Below, in pieces: positions 46,101 to 56,346 of a stretch of 64,000 nt of DNA; the first letter of the stretch is position 1, and every line of letters starts with the position of its first letter. The stretch is from NCBI GenBank assembly GCA_936440205.1, contig OW387133.1, positions 8,832,001 to 8,896,000 of the forward strand. Direction: 5' to 3'. The position numbers and the translations under genes were made by a program. This DNA is from Lepidonotus clava. Lineage: Eukaryota > Annelida > Polychaeta > Phyllodocida > Polynoidae. The notes beneath the pieces are model-generated. The model did not search any database, had not been told where the DNA came from, and saw only the letters and a program-made list of their open reading frames with translations.

Positions 46101-49100
46101 CTGGTGAAAAGGGGAGAACATTACCTGAAGGTAAAGAAAAATTCAACAATTTATTTTGTAAAGCTTCTTGACATTGAAAAGAAGCATCCTATCAGGCATG
46201 TAGAAACAATCCCACAATCACGTAGAGTGTCGTTTATATGATCTTTTCAGATATTATTTATTACAAAGGTTTCCAAGTACCACAGATTGTGAAAACCAGA
46301 ATATGATTCATGCTTCAAGAGTAAAATAATTGAAACATTTGTTTTGAGCTATAGGTGAAAAATGATTACCATCTTCAGTGAGTAAACCAAATAAATAGTA
46401 ACTTAAGGAAAAGTTTAGCATTTGTTCTGTTCCCTTAAGTGGTAATTACTTTGTGTTAAATGTACTTGTGTTCAAGTTCATTCATGAAAAGGAAAATATT
46501 TCTTATTCGTATGTGAACTGAAACTGGTTCTGGTGAACAATGATATTACCAACACTGTTACATTCATTCTTAACTACTTTTCTAAAAAGAGTTTACACTA
46601 CCATGTTTCATTCTTTCCTCTCAGGGCTCATGTCTTGCCATTGCTGTTTTTCTGCACTACTTGTTCCTGGTGGCCTTTGCCACTATGTTGATGACCAGCA
46701 TGAACCTCTGTTGGAAAGTGTTCAGTTTTGTGAGGGGAAAACGCGGAGACTCCACCAAGGATATACTTATCAATATGGCCCTCGTTTGGAGTAAATATCT
46801 AATACTAACTTTTATGATTCACAGTTACTGCTTGCCTTTAGCAAGTACAAATGCGTATCATTCACATTATACTAACTTTTATGGAGAAAATTGAAGGAGG
46901 TGAAATCTTACATTATTTTGTAAAGTGAGGTCCGCATAGGTTAAGTCTCTAGGACCACCCTGGATGAGGCCTTGCCACAGGGAACTCCTAACCCTTCATT
47001 AGGTTGGGACTTAAACTACACAAATAGGTATAACAGGCATGTACTTATTGATGTGAAATATATAAGTTTCCTTATATGCTTGCAAACCAAGCCCCAGTTT
47101 TTTTGGTTTTTTTTAGACAAGTATATTTATCCTGAGAGTTCGAAAATAGACTATTAGCCTGTTTCCTTTGCAATCTGAGCATCACATGAATGTCACAATG
47201 TAGAATAGAAACACACAATATGCTATATCAATGACAAAAATATGGTGTTTACATATTACAGGCTCTAAAAATTGAGGAAACTTACTTCCCTCAATTATGA
47301 CAGTTTCTGTTGTAACTAAGAGAAAAAATCAATCTTTTGAGAAAATAAATGTTTGATGGTGAATGCTTATAAATGTAAACATATACAAAATTACGTTTCC
47401 AAGTGTGTTTTTTAGAACACAAGTAAAGTAATGGGAAATAATAACTGATCAAGAACCTGAGGCCTTGTCAGTAACTGATTTAATGCTTTCTGATTAAATT
47501 CTGGTTTATCCTTTGTTCTTTCAGTTTTTCCTCTCATCATTGTCAGCATCTCACTTGGAATAACAAAAACTGAGGGTTATGGAGGAGAAAAGTTGTGAGT
47601 ACTATCTCTTTTATCTTCAAGAGACTTACACATATCTGTGACCAATCAAGGGAATTGGTGTCCTAGAGAAGGAAAGTATGAGAATGACTTTACAATCCTA
47701 CCTTTCATACAGTGCAAACCATTTTTAAATACAAGAGTTTGAAATCCCTTATGTGGTACACACTGGCACACCCCTGTTTTGCCCCATTTCCATAGTACAG
47801 TTGCTTGAACCAAATCATATTTGGTTAGAAAAAATAAAATTTTCCAAATTATATCTAGTTAGAAAAATACAATTTTCTTAATCATCACAATTATTCAAAA
47901 TACAGTAACTTTTTATACAGATTTCCAATCAAATTACAGTCTTTACTACTTGAAAGGGAACAACCTTTGTTATTAAAATTGACAAAAATATTCTATGCAA
48001 TCTGAATATTTCTTTTGTCTGTTGCCATGGTAACATGAGAACATGTTTTATTGTGACACCCTTCTTAAAAAGATTGTTCCTTGTGAAATTACCCATAATG
48101 TAACATTGATAAATAAATAGAATGTTTTTTTTACTCATAATCTTTATCTCTGCATCACATTATCACTGCCTGGGTCACATTTCTTAGGGAAATATGCATA
48201 ACTAGCTTGTTTTGATAAATAACTCACTTAATAATATCCCTCTAGGTTACCATATCCCGTGACTGGTCACACCTGTCTAAATGATTGTCTTTACAAATTG
48301 GGTGCTAACAATGTCATAATCTAACATTGTATATTAGCTTTGTTGTATAATACCATCTGTATATGTTGCATAGTAGGAAAATGATGAATGAGGAAATCAT
48401 TCTTAAATCTACTATAACTTTAACTCTAAAGTTTGTGACTTGTTACCCAGAAAAATTTATTTCAAGGTTTGATACCCAATATATTAACTTGTGACCAAGC
48501 TGCCTATCTAGCTGTTACATATTGATTAATTTTCAGCTGCTGGTTGTCATCAGAAAGGGGTTTACAGTGGGCTTTCATTGGACCAGTCGTCGCTGTGATT
48601 CTGGTAAGATCCTTAACAGGTTGGACTATCACAGGGACAAGAGGCATCCAAGGGTGGATCCAGAGTCAGTGCTCTAGGGGGAGGAAACTCTGACCCCCCT
48701 TATAAAAATGAAAAAGTAAAACACAAGTTTACACAGATCTTCCCATTTAAAGTTGCAAAAATGTTGTATGTTGGGTCTTTTGGGGGCAATTGCCCCTTGA
48801 TCCCCCACTTGGATCCGCCACTGGCATTCTGAGTTATAGATTCAACCTGGTAATTCCACACAGCCAAACTTTTCAGCCTTGCCCAATAATACAGTGTAAA
48901 TTATGTTCTCCACGTTTTTATATGTGGATATTGTGTCATAGGGTGGGAGTATCTATGATTAACTCTAATAAAGAAGTGTTTCTTCCATACCCTGGAACAG
49001 GACTGCTTCCCCCTCCCACCCTCGTCCAGGTATCACCTACTCTCAACTTGGCCCTCCCCATAAGAATAAACAATGCTTAGGTGTTAAGGATAGACACCAG

Positions 49101-52100
49101 TGGTGGGGCGTGAATGGCACTACACCCTTTCATCACAACCATAAAAACTTGTTATTATCTTTATTAATGAATAACCACATCTACTTATCTAACTCATATA
49201 GAAAAATCTACAAAAAATCTTAAGATTTAGGACAAGCTTCACTCCATATGATTGTCATGAATGTTTATGTGAAATGTTATTCATGTAGGTTCAGTAGTGT
49301 TCAGAAGTTAATACAAATAAAGTAAAAAAAAAAGAGTTTAAAATTGATTAAACCTCTATTTTCAATTCCTTTATAAGTATAAATTAAAAAGGTTGAGAAA
49401 AATATGAGCTTTTAAATAATGCATGATGTGTTGGGATCAGAGCGATATCACAGAATTCATTGACGATTTCCTAAATAAGCTTTTGACCGCCAGTGTCTTT
49501 CCTTAATTCATCAATCAGTAAGCCTTCTTTGGCACACGTAGCACAGAACCTTTGTGGTCAAAAAATTAACACCTAATCATTGATGACCTTGAGCCTCATA
49601 GAGATGTCCCTTAATCCAGTGCCTATGATCAAGGACCATGGTTTGTTGAGATGACAGTATGGGTGGATTCATCAGCCTGTCTTCTCATGGTGGCCTTAAC
49701 CTAGTTGATTCGTATCCGTGTAGGTGTTTTATTTGTGTATCTATATGAGCATAACTATAATTAGCACAATCACCTCATTTTTGCCATCGTTCATCCGACA
49801 CAGTTCACCCATATCAAAGCTGCAATTAAGTCAATCACAGAAAAGGCTGAGAAGAACAGGTTTCCAAAATTAATTTAATTTGATTGATATAAGGTTTAGG
49901 GATCTTCCATTATGATTGCTCTGTGACCCCTCCCTTTTTTATGTACTTTCCTACAGGTAAATTTCGGTATTTTGGCTGCTGTGCATTTCAAGACTACATC
50001 ATCAATGGAGAATGTGATAGGACAGTCAACAAAGGAGAATAAATTTATCAAGTAAGTTTCTTTAATGCAAATTGAAAGCAACCATGTGCAGATAGTATGT
50101 GTAATTTGAACTGCAGATAATTATCTACATAGAGCTTAACAAATTGTACATGTATATAAAATTATGCATAAGTTATGATTAACCAGGGGATAAAACATAA
50201 ATCATAATTATTCTGATAATAGGTTTTATTCAAAATATCATTCTAGCAAGCAAAGAGCAATCTCATATCCTTAGAATTGCCACCCCCTTTTGTCAGGGTG
50301 CTCCAAATGCCAGCAACTTCTGTATGGGAGTAATCAAAACGTGAGATGAGACACATTAACCCTTCGACGTTTATGGTACACTATAAGGTGTATATTCTCT
50401 ATATCTTTTCTCTGTAACAAATGACCTAGTAAAAGCAATCAAAAGTGGTCAATAAATGCATTTGCTGTTTACCTACCATTCCTTTTTATGACTGCTTTTT
50501 TGCAAGGGTGTAAATGTTAAAGAATAAGCATTCAATTACATTTATTATGAACAGTTCTACAACCGGATGCTAATGCCATATCAGAATTTTAACAACAGAA
50601 TGACGTTGGTGTAGTCATTCTGGATTACTAATGTCTCTAGGGGATTTTACTGACATAAGTATAGGGATTTGTATATAGGGTATTCTTTTATTAGAATTAT
50701 ATCCAAAAAGTGATAGCACAATAGGTTGCTACTGATTGTTAATCAAAACTAAATTTGATTTATTTGGTCCTCATTTGGTGATGACCTATTGACATTCCCC
50801 TTATCTGTCTTTCAGAAGTATGTTGCGGAAAATAGTTGTCATGGCTCCACTATCAGGTCTCGGATGGATTGTTGGGGTCTTCTCCATTGGCCATGAAGCA
50901 AAGTGGACGCAGTACGTTTTTGTTCTCTTCAACGGAACACAGGTAGGTTGTACCAATGTGGTTGCATCGGGGGCAGCTACAACTCAGTAATTTATGGACA
51001 TGATGACATCACATTGAAGGCCATATTATATTACACAACATCTGACTTACAGTGGGGCAAAAAGATGCTACCAAAGCATCAAACGCCTAGTATGATATAT
51101 GAATAGAAAAAGTTTGTACTGTCGATATCATTGTGTATATCATTTGTGTATGTATTGACATTGGGCATTGGATTGCATCAGTTTTCACATTATTTACAAT
51201 CATGTTAGATAAGGCCATCCCATATTAATATGTGTGGCTTGCTTTGAGGTTATGATATAGACAAAATGATTCACTTTTGGATTTGGATTTGGTCACATTT
51301 GGTTGTGTTGGGAAACCAAGTTATGTCGGTTTTACAAACATAAGTCAGTAAAATTAAGTGTTACATATTGCATCTGGTAATAGTACCAAACACAATGTAG
51401 ACCCAACATGTAATGTGATTTTGCCTCAGTTCTCAACAAAGCGGGGGATCAGGTTATTCATTCAACTTGATTTTATTTCTAGATGTAATAATCTAATATT
51501 TTTATGGTAGCTCGGTATTTGTTTACAATTCAGAAGTAATTAACACTGGCTATTTGAATCCTTTTTTTCAGTTTTGGTCACTTAATTATTTCTTGCTGAT
51601 CACCATGTCCTCATTGCAACCACATAGTTATGAAAGAAAATCCTAAAATCATCAATTCTAGTAATTGAAATCCAGGTTCTAAGCAATAATTCCTATTCTA
51701 AAGTGTTTATTGCTATGATTGATGATAGTGAAAGGGCCACTTGTGTAGAATATACTTTCTTTTTTTCTTCTTCAACAGGGGATATTCATCTTTATATTCC
51801 AGTGTCTAGCGGATCCATTGGTAAATACAATTATGTATATATGTATGTATAAATATTCATCAATTTTTTGAGACTACATGGCTTTACTTTTAAAAGATCT
51901 GATAATGAATGACAGGAACACTTTAGAATGTCATATCAATTAAATTTTCAACTTTTCTTTTTTATGTATGGTATATTATAAGTATAATGCATTTTACCTA
52001 AAGACGGGATCATATTAGAATGTCTTACAAATTAATGTTTTCAACTTGTTATCTGATAAACATTGTTTCCAGATAAGATGCATGTGTTTTAACCTTACTC

Positions 52101-55100
52101 AAAACATCTCTATTTCTAGATTTGGAAAGCCCTCAGAAATAGGTCCAAGAGTCCAGTGAGAGGGCCAAGGGTGGTGAGATCACTTTTCTAATTGATTAAA
52201 TCCTTAAATCATTAGAGCCTTTTGAGTCTGAAATCAAACCCAAGATGACTGAGCTCCAGTTTCAGCCTTTATTTGTACTGAAATCAAACAAGTGGATCAT
52301 TCATCTTTATATGTAATGAATCTACTATCCTCCAAAGTAAAACAACTGTTAGGACGCTATCCCACAAACAGATGCTATCCAACAATTATTCAGGGTTTGT
52401 GGGATAGCATCCACATCAGGATGTTATCCCACAAACTGATGCTATCCTTCAAACTGGTTTGTGGGATAGCAGCACCATGAAGACGCTATCCCACAATCAG
52501 ACTGCTATCCCACAAATGTACCCTATCCCTGAAATTGCCAACTTAGGTATCAAGAACAATTGAGAGCATAGGCCATGTCAGTCAATATTGGTTAGAATAG
52601 GTCAACAATAGTGAAAATGGGTCAGCATATTGGTGAGCATAGTTAAGTATAAACAAAAAGATTCAAGATGGGTTCAAATGGGTCATAAATAACATAATCA
52701 AAAATTGATATTGTCAAAAATGATATTGACAAAAACTAGGGTGCCAAATTAATGATTATTAACAAAAATGACATAAACAAAAATTCTTGATTAAATAATA
52801 ATTGTCTTCCCATCCTGCCTGTTTGCAACAGCAGGGATGTAAGATGGGGAGAGGTATCAAGTCAGCAATAGCAATAAGAAAATCTGAATGTATCCTTCAA
52901 TGTTGTGAAATGTGTTCTAAACTTCAAATTTTGAAACAGATTTTGAGGGGTGGTGGAGAGAAAAAAATGTGAAAGCCTAGAAAAGTTGGAAAACTTACAT
53001 CCCTGCAACAGCTACATTACCAAAATTGACTATTTCTAAATGTTGGCCCAAATGATGTCTCTCAATGACATTGACCCAAATTTTGGATGACATCATTTTA
53101 AAGACCATCATTTTGGATCATGATTTTATTATGATTTGATTTGGGTTTACATCAGCTTTGGTGATTGACAAATATTTGTCGCATCATTCTGTTTGGAGGT
53201 GCTATCCCTTAAATATTTGTGACTTAGCAACTGTTTGTATCTTAGTCTCTTGTGGTGATGCTATCCAACAAACAGCTACTAAGTAACAAATATTTGCAGC
53301 TTAGCATCAATTATACTATGGACACAATCCCCCAAATATTTGTGACTTAGCAGCTATTTGTGGGTTAGCATCTTGTGGTGTTGCTATCCCACAAAGTGAC
53401 AAATATTTGTAGGATAGCATCTGTTTGTGGGATAGCGTCCTAACACATGTCTCCTCTTCAGGATTTGAGAGGAAACGGGTGATTGGTGCTGCTTTATATG
53501 TCTGACAGTCCTAACAGCCTTTTGACAGCCCAGGCAATATTTCTAATACTTGATATCCCCATCTATTGTTCACATTGTATCAAAGTTTTATAAACTTTCA
53601 CCAATTTCCTTTTGATAATATCATAACTGTCATTATAACAATACCTATAAATATATGTGAAGCAAACATAATTATGTAATAATGTTAAATCCATGACCAG
53701 TCACATAATGGGACATATAACAACAAACAATGGTTTCATCAAATCACACATTGTTGTGCAGAAAACCAGCATCAAAATTTCACCCAATTTTTAGGACTGA
53801 AAATCTCAGGACTTTTTTTATCCACAATACTATTTTTCAGGACTTTCAATATGATCAAAATTGGCCCAGCAAAACAGCCATGATTCAACAGGGGGACCCA
53901 TTGCAACAGTGAAGTTCTTGTTGCAAGACAAAATTGTTTTACTATTTCATCATGTGATGGCCCTTAGAGACTATTCCATCATAACTACCATGCATTATTA
54001 CTACAACATTAAGCACCTGATTAATTGAAAATATGTTGCTATCTCATCGAAGCAGAAGCCAACTCAAGAGAGTTCCACCCCCAGTAAAGGAAAGAAAGCT
54101 GAATCAACAGTACTTACGACCCTATCCCCTACAAAGGACTCAACTGTGAATGAGGTTGGTAGTATGAGTATATCATAATAGAATAAAGCAGTAGTAATAC
54201 ACCTGCAATCTATAATCTAATATATGATAACATAGATCTATTGTGTTGATTGTTTCACAATATGAACCTAATTGCTTACCATCAGCAAGGACAGACATAC
54301 ATTTCAGGTTCACAAAATAAAAACTAAACTAAATTGATGAGCATCAGATTCAGCCTTTAGATCTAGACTTTCTTTTAATTAAGGTTAACAATAGGCTTGG
54401 CAATACACTCTTATTTGCATTTTGTATGTAGGCCTTTATTACAGCCGTAAATCTTCTTTCTCAAGGGGCATACCCAATCCGAGACTGTTACGGTGACAGG
54501 TGACCAGAGAGCAGAAACCAATGATATGATAGCTGGAGGAGTGGTGCGGCATCTGGTCAGGCGAATTGAAAACCGAGCAAGTATGTTTTTTGACAAGGGA
54601 TATAATAAGGGATTTGGCCAGGCAGTTGATTAGGGGTTGGGCCAGGGACTTGACCAGGGATTTGACGGTTGATTTTACTATGAATTTGACTAGGGATTGA
54701 ACAGAAATTTGAACAAGTATTTGATCAGAAAGTTGCATGGGGATGTGACCAGGGAATCGACCAGGGATTTGACCAGGGATTTTACTAGGAATTTGACCAG
54801 GGATTTGAATAAGAATTTGAACAGGTATATGACCAGGGATTTGAATGGGGATTTGACCAGGGATTTGACCAGAGATTTGACCAGGAATTTGATCAGGGAT
54901 TTGATCAGGGATCATATTGCTTGTTGCTCAGTTCATGCCCTTAAAGAAAATTTGTTTGGGCACAGACTGAGCAACAGGAGACTACCATCAACAAAATTAT
55001 TATCATCATGATAATGACGTATGCAGTAACTAACGAGCAACTGGATAGGCAGTTACAAAGCCCAGTATTTATAATAGGATGTAAACAAATGCTCGTAACC

Positions 55101-55544
55101 ATGCATGAATATATAATTTGCCACAGATTATCTACGCTTTATCTTTATAAATACCAAAGACTGGTCCATTCTACCATAATTAGGATATCTGACCTTCATG
55201 TATTCAAATTAACATCACTTTTTTCTTAATAAGAATATTAACATAATTCTTTCAATATTGGATTCCCCAAATCATCTTCCTTTTTCAATATTCCAGGCCA
55301 TAAGACGTCATTTATGGATGTCATTTATGTTCTAGTAGAAATGCAATGTGTACTGTACCCCAATTGGGAAAGGGGATTAAGGAATTTTTGTATTGTTCAA
55401 ATATATACTTAATGGAAGGCCCCAAAATCAAAATATCATGTTCAAAAAGATCAATCTTAGAGTTAAAATTGGAGATTTTTAGAAATACTAACTCAACTTC
55501 ATAACTTTTTCTAGATAACTGATGCAGCAGACATTCAGTTATGA
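28132..55544 (+). CDS. C-type lectin/GAIN adhesion G-protein-coupled receptor (27 coding exons)
   Basis: I traced 27 exons: 28132-28168, 29391-29633, 30945-31121, 34719-34955, 35172-35348, 36626-36853, 37448-37633, 38150-38220, 39289-39477, 40105-40173, 40368-40476, 40927-41076, 42367-42493, 42817-42922, 43395-43438, 43890-44001, 44727-44821, 46004-46130, 46625-46790, 47525-47594, 48537-48603, 49957-50051, 50816-50942, 51779-51820, 52120-52173, 54053-54154 and 55515-55544. All have GT/AG borders and matching phases, and sum to 3237 bases (1078 residues plus stop). The product is a signal peptide, three C-type lectin-like domains, a GAIN domain with GPS, seven transmembrane helices and a cytoplasmic tail: a class B2 (adhesion) GPCR of the plasma membrane. 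The ligand is unknown. The exon 8 donor (38220 or 38237) and exon 26 acceptor (54053 or 54056) have in-phase alternatives. Untranslated exons were not found. Confidence 0.88.
29391..31121 (+). other. Exons 2-3: first C-type lectin-like domain
   Basis: Exon 2 (29391-29633) holds HCPSQDFKQWNGSCYSF, the alpha-helical DLVSIHSAEEAQFVYD and WIGYY, the hydrophobic core signature of the fold. Exon 3 (30945-31121) holds FKWTDGSENQFIDWCPGG and ends YCGICKGQP. The Ca2+-site motifs EPN/QPD and WND are not visible, so calcium-dependent sugar binding is doubtful. Both exons are phase 1 at each end. Confidence 0.85.
30488..30843. mobile_element. TTAA-flanked MITE in intron 2
   Basis: It starts TTAAAGGGAGCCAAAAGCAA and ends with the inverse, ttgcttttggctcccttt followed by AA. 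The inverted match runs about 45 bp, to include aaaattttgcaaa. Flanking TTAA on both sides fits piggyBac-like MITEs. It sits between the two exons of lectin domain 1. Confidence 0.8.
31300..31406. mobile_element. Partial arm of the 'ctatccgtggtag' repeat
   Basis: The segment tcagtcaaaattaacctgca through agctatccgtggtagggaga matches the right arm of the neighbouring palindromic element (31980-32063) in the same orientation. It looks like half of another copy beside it. Confidence 0.55.
31500..32525. mobile_element. Long palindromic (foldback) element with a nested MITE, intron 3
   Basis: The left arm reads, in order, gatgaaggggtaatgtggca, aagtccaat, ttttctattttcc, caattttcctattttct, caaaacagacaaacagac, caaccacggatagc and gcctgcaggttagcc. 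The inverse of each block occurs in reverse order on the right, ending cccacattactccttcatc. Arms are about 350 bp or more. The right arm is broken at 32066-32278 by another MITE. The inner part carries the same end motif as the element at 27355-27713. Confidence 0.7.
32066..32278. mobile_element. MITE with perfect 23-bp inverted ends, nested
   Basis: The left end gaacccagtcttaatatgca and the right end tgcatattaagactgggttc are exact inverses, extending a few bases further inwards. It interrupts the right arm of the surrounding palindromic element and so inserted later. It has no coding frame. Confidence 0.8.
32742..33760 (+). mobile_element. LTR-retrotransposon-like fragment (fossil), intron 3
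   Basis: A GC-richer, CpG-containing island lies in AT-rich intron DNA. It begins with about four tandem ~23-bp units (cccgaaaacccgaaagtgtt, 32780-32868). Then come a CCAAT box (cagccaatcag, ~32904), a TATA box (tataaaaagg, ~32931), AATAAA (~32957) and a cagtaaca end near 33005. This order is typical of an LTR. The leader-like sequence to 33760 has no recognisable domain. It looks like a broken piece of an element; the family and age are uncertain. Confidence 0.4.
34071..34642. mobile_element. TTAA-flanked MITE, ~570 bp, intron 3
   Basis: The left end TTAAAGGGACGAGCCACTGA and the right end cactggcccctccatTTAA are imperfect inverted copies. Internal gtgtgtgacgtcacaagcag and tgtgtgatgtcacacacag form another inverted pair. 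TTAA at both borders fits piggyBac-like elements. It lies just upstream of lectin exon 4. Confidence 0.65.
34719..35348 (+). other. Exons 4-5: second C-type lectin-like domain
   Basis: Exon 4 (34719-34955) reads TTGINQHCP, LWNGSCYMF, DLVSIHSAEEANYVYG and WIGYYLDG, very close to exon 2. Exon 5 (35172-35348) reads FEWIDGSSKVFTDW and ends WADVRCDTSRPYICKNQP. The WADV in place of WND is the nearest thing to a calcium motif in the three domains, but EPN/QPD is absent (SGQSD at that place). Confidence 0.85.
36626..37633 (+). other. Exons 6-7: third C-type lectin-like domain
   Basis: Exon 6 (36626-36853) reads SSCPGEDIFWGDHCYSF, DLVSIHSAEENKFILS and YWIGYNL. Exon 7 (37448-37633) reads KWTDGSKNKFVDRW and ends SHSYICKSQL. 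It is the most diverged of the three domains and lacks readable EPN/QPD and WND. The acceptor at 36626 was preferred over a later AG because only it keeps phase 1. Confidence 0.82.
36919..37125. mobile_element. Hairpin MITE copy in intron 6
   Basis: It starts aagccccatacccactaagc like the element at 10601, and continues gtgacaggcgacgggcaa. The middle (agtatggtatatt, catgtttgat, cgactcttctagtagagtcg) matches the copy at 62193-62414. The right end is incomplete compared with that copy. Confidence 0.7.
39680..40005. repeat. Inverted pair of tRNA-like SINE sequence in intron 9
   Basis: The arm around 39799-39841 contains gggttcaaaccccggtcgaa, including an RNA polymerase III B-box-like GGTTCAAACCC, then gacttttaaag. 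The right arm (about 39936-39995) is its inverse: ctttaaaagtc, then attcgaccggggtttgaacc. About 95 bp separate the arms. No cloverleaf with an acceptor stem was found, so this is not called as a tRNA gene. Confidence 0.5.
43255..43330 (-). repeat. 3' tail of a retroposon (minus strand)
   Basis: A T-run at about 43260-43275 followed by attcgatctttattcaggc reads on the - strand as gcctgaataaagatcgaat plus a poly(A) tail. This is a common LINE/SINE 3' end. It sits in intron 14; the body is too eroded to classify. Confidence 0.5.
43890..44001 (+). other. Exon 16: GPCR proteolysis site (GPS) and Stachel
   Basis: The exon, after CSSWD from exon 15, reads WSSEGCWVTKSD, then YCECNHMTNFAILMSPD. The four-cysteine/two-tryptophan pattern and the CxCxH element are those of the GPS motif. 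Cleavage is expected between Met and Thr of H-M-T, in the allowed H-L/M/I-T/S pattern. This would expose a tethered agonist starting TNFAILM. Confidence 0.9.
45240..45610 (-). pseudogene. LINE 3' fragment (end of RT ORF), intron 17
   Basis: On the - strand, 45493-45311 encodes a peptide with VHFRNSMLINRQKIRT and VFYRGALEWNGLDKEQR ending in SFK, the usual C terminus of jockey/CR1-like RT proteins. Just upstream, another frame reads LNKFNALFKQGLRICTRSN, also typical. A caataaagg tail follows. The copy is short, has frame breaks and is inactive. Confidence 0.65.
48650..48825. mobile_element. MITE with ggatccgccactg end, intron 21
   Basis: The left end gggtggatccagag and right end cttggatccgccactgg are imperfect inverses and match the ends of the element at 9210-9374. 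Inside lie tctgacccccc and gggggcaattgcccc. It begins about 45 bp after the exon 21 donor. Confidence 0.6.
52347..53445. mobile_element. 1.1-kb TIR element with subterminal repeat arrays, intron 25
   Basis: The ends tgttaggacgctatcccaca and tgtgggatagcgtcctaaca are perfect inverses; the match runs 34 bp, through acagatgctatcc. For about 200 bp inside each end, gctatcccacaaa and its inverse recur many times with small variations. The middle is AT-rich and has no coding frame. It looks like a non-autonomous DNA transposon or foldback element. Confidence 0.85.
54603..54912. repeat. 15-bp minisatellite in intron 26
   Basis: A unit of about 15 bp, gatttgaccaggg with variants (gaatttgaacagg, gatttgatcaggg), is repeated roughly 20 times. 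Because 15 is a multiple of 3, both strands stay open (DLTR/NLTR on +, IPGQ on -), which explains the overlapping long frames. No splice sites in phase with the receptor were seen, so I treat it as non-coding. Confidence 0.8.
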
Positions 55545-56133
55545 AAATGAGGTGAGAGTCAGAATATTACTCCAACACCAAGAGATTCAAGTCGTGTGCC
55601 GAGGTGAAACTATTTAGCTACTGATAGGCAGGCTTCTACTCTAGAGCCAGTGAGAAGAGTCACATATGGATAACTGCTTCCAATATAGCAAAAAAAAAGG
55701 AAAGCCAAGTAGAAAACATGTCATGGTTTCAAATGACTTTATTAATGAAGAGAGAATTAAAGAATTAAAGCTCTTCAAAAATCAGATATTCTACCTGTAA
55801 CAGAATGATGATTTAAATGCAGAGGCATTATTTTCTGAACTGCAGTTTTCATGTTGTTATTGTTACTTGTATATCATAATATAGTTTCATGTATTTAATG
55901 AAAACAGTTTTATGTTACATAACTCTAAATTAAGAAAGACCAATTAGAATTTCAACTTGCAATCAAGAGTCTCGTTTGCCCATTACTATTAATTGTGCGT
56001 CATGCATCACATTTTCTTTACCCAAGAACACAGTTGTTACTACCTGTATTTGATGTAACGTTTATTAAGTATACTGACCCAACACATTATCTGTTTTGTT
56101 AGTCTATTTTTCCGGTGATCGTGTTGTAAATGG

Positions 56134-56346
56134 TGCTCACAAACATGGAGCCTCAGTTACTAGTCATAACAGATCTGATATTCATTACCTAGTAGTATAA
56201 GAGATATCTCAGCTTCCCCAGCGAATATTATCATTTTGCATTGTTGTAACTACACATGTTGTACATATGGTGCTCACAGACTTAAAGGCTCCATTACTAG
56301 TCACAACAGATCTGATATTTACTACTAAACTGTAAAAGGTGTTTCC
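56134..56346. repeat. Direct duplication, ~140-bp period
   Basis: The block gtgctcacaaacatggagcc through aacagatctgatattcatta is repeated at 56271 as gtgctcacagacttaaaggc through aacagatctgatatttacta. The copies have diverged by several substitutions and gaps. Confidence 0.7.

Larger units (their letters stand above)
44727..51820 (+). other. Exons 17-24: seven-transmembrane domain
   Basis: TM1 is in exon 17 (IVLGAISIICMVLTIITY) and TM2 in exon 18 (VVNLCGVLTTAMLIFLVL). TM3 is in exon 19 (CLAIAVFLHYLFLVAF) and TM4 spans exons 19-20 (MALVWIFPLIIVSISLGI). ECL2 and TM5 are in exons 20-22 (FCWLSSERG, WAFIGPVVAVILVNF). TM6 is in exon 23 (APLSGLGWIVGVFS) and TM7 spans exons 23-24 (YVFVLFNGTQGIFIFIFQCL). 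The Cys opening TM3 and the Cys of CWLS should form the usual disulfide. The TM3 position that is usually SWML reads ATML. Confidence 0.9.
52120..55544 (+). other. Exons 25-27: cytoplasmic tail
   Basis: The tail reads IWKALRNRSKSPVRGPRV, then QKPTQESSTPSKGKKAEST and TLSPTKDSTVNE, then ITDAADIQL followed by TGA at 55542-55544. It is short, basic near the membrane and rich in Ser/Thr, suggesting phosphorylation. The last three residues, I-Q-L, fit a class II PDZ ligand (hydrophobic-x-hydrophobic). These small exons are the least certain part of the model. An ATTAAA occurs at about 55755. Confidence 0.6.

Noticed and set aside
54439-55011. Long overlapping open frames on both strands as coding sequence
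   Set aside because: They are produced by the 15-bp minisatellite, whose period preserves frames on both strands.
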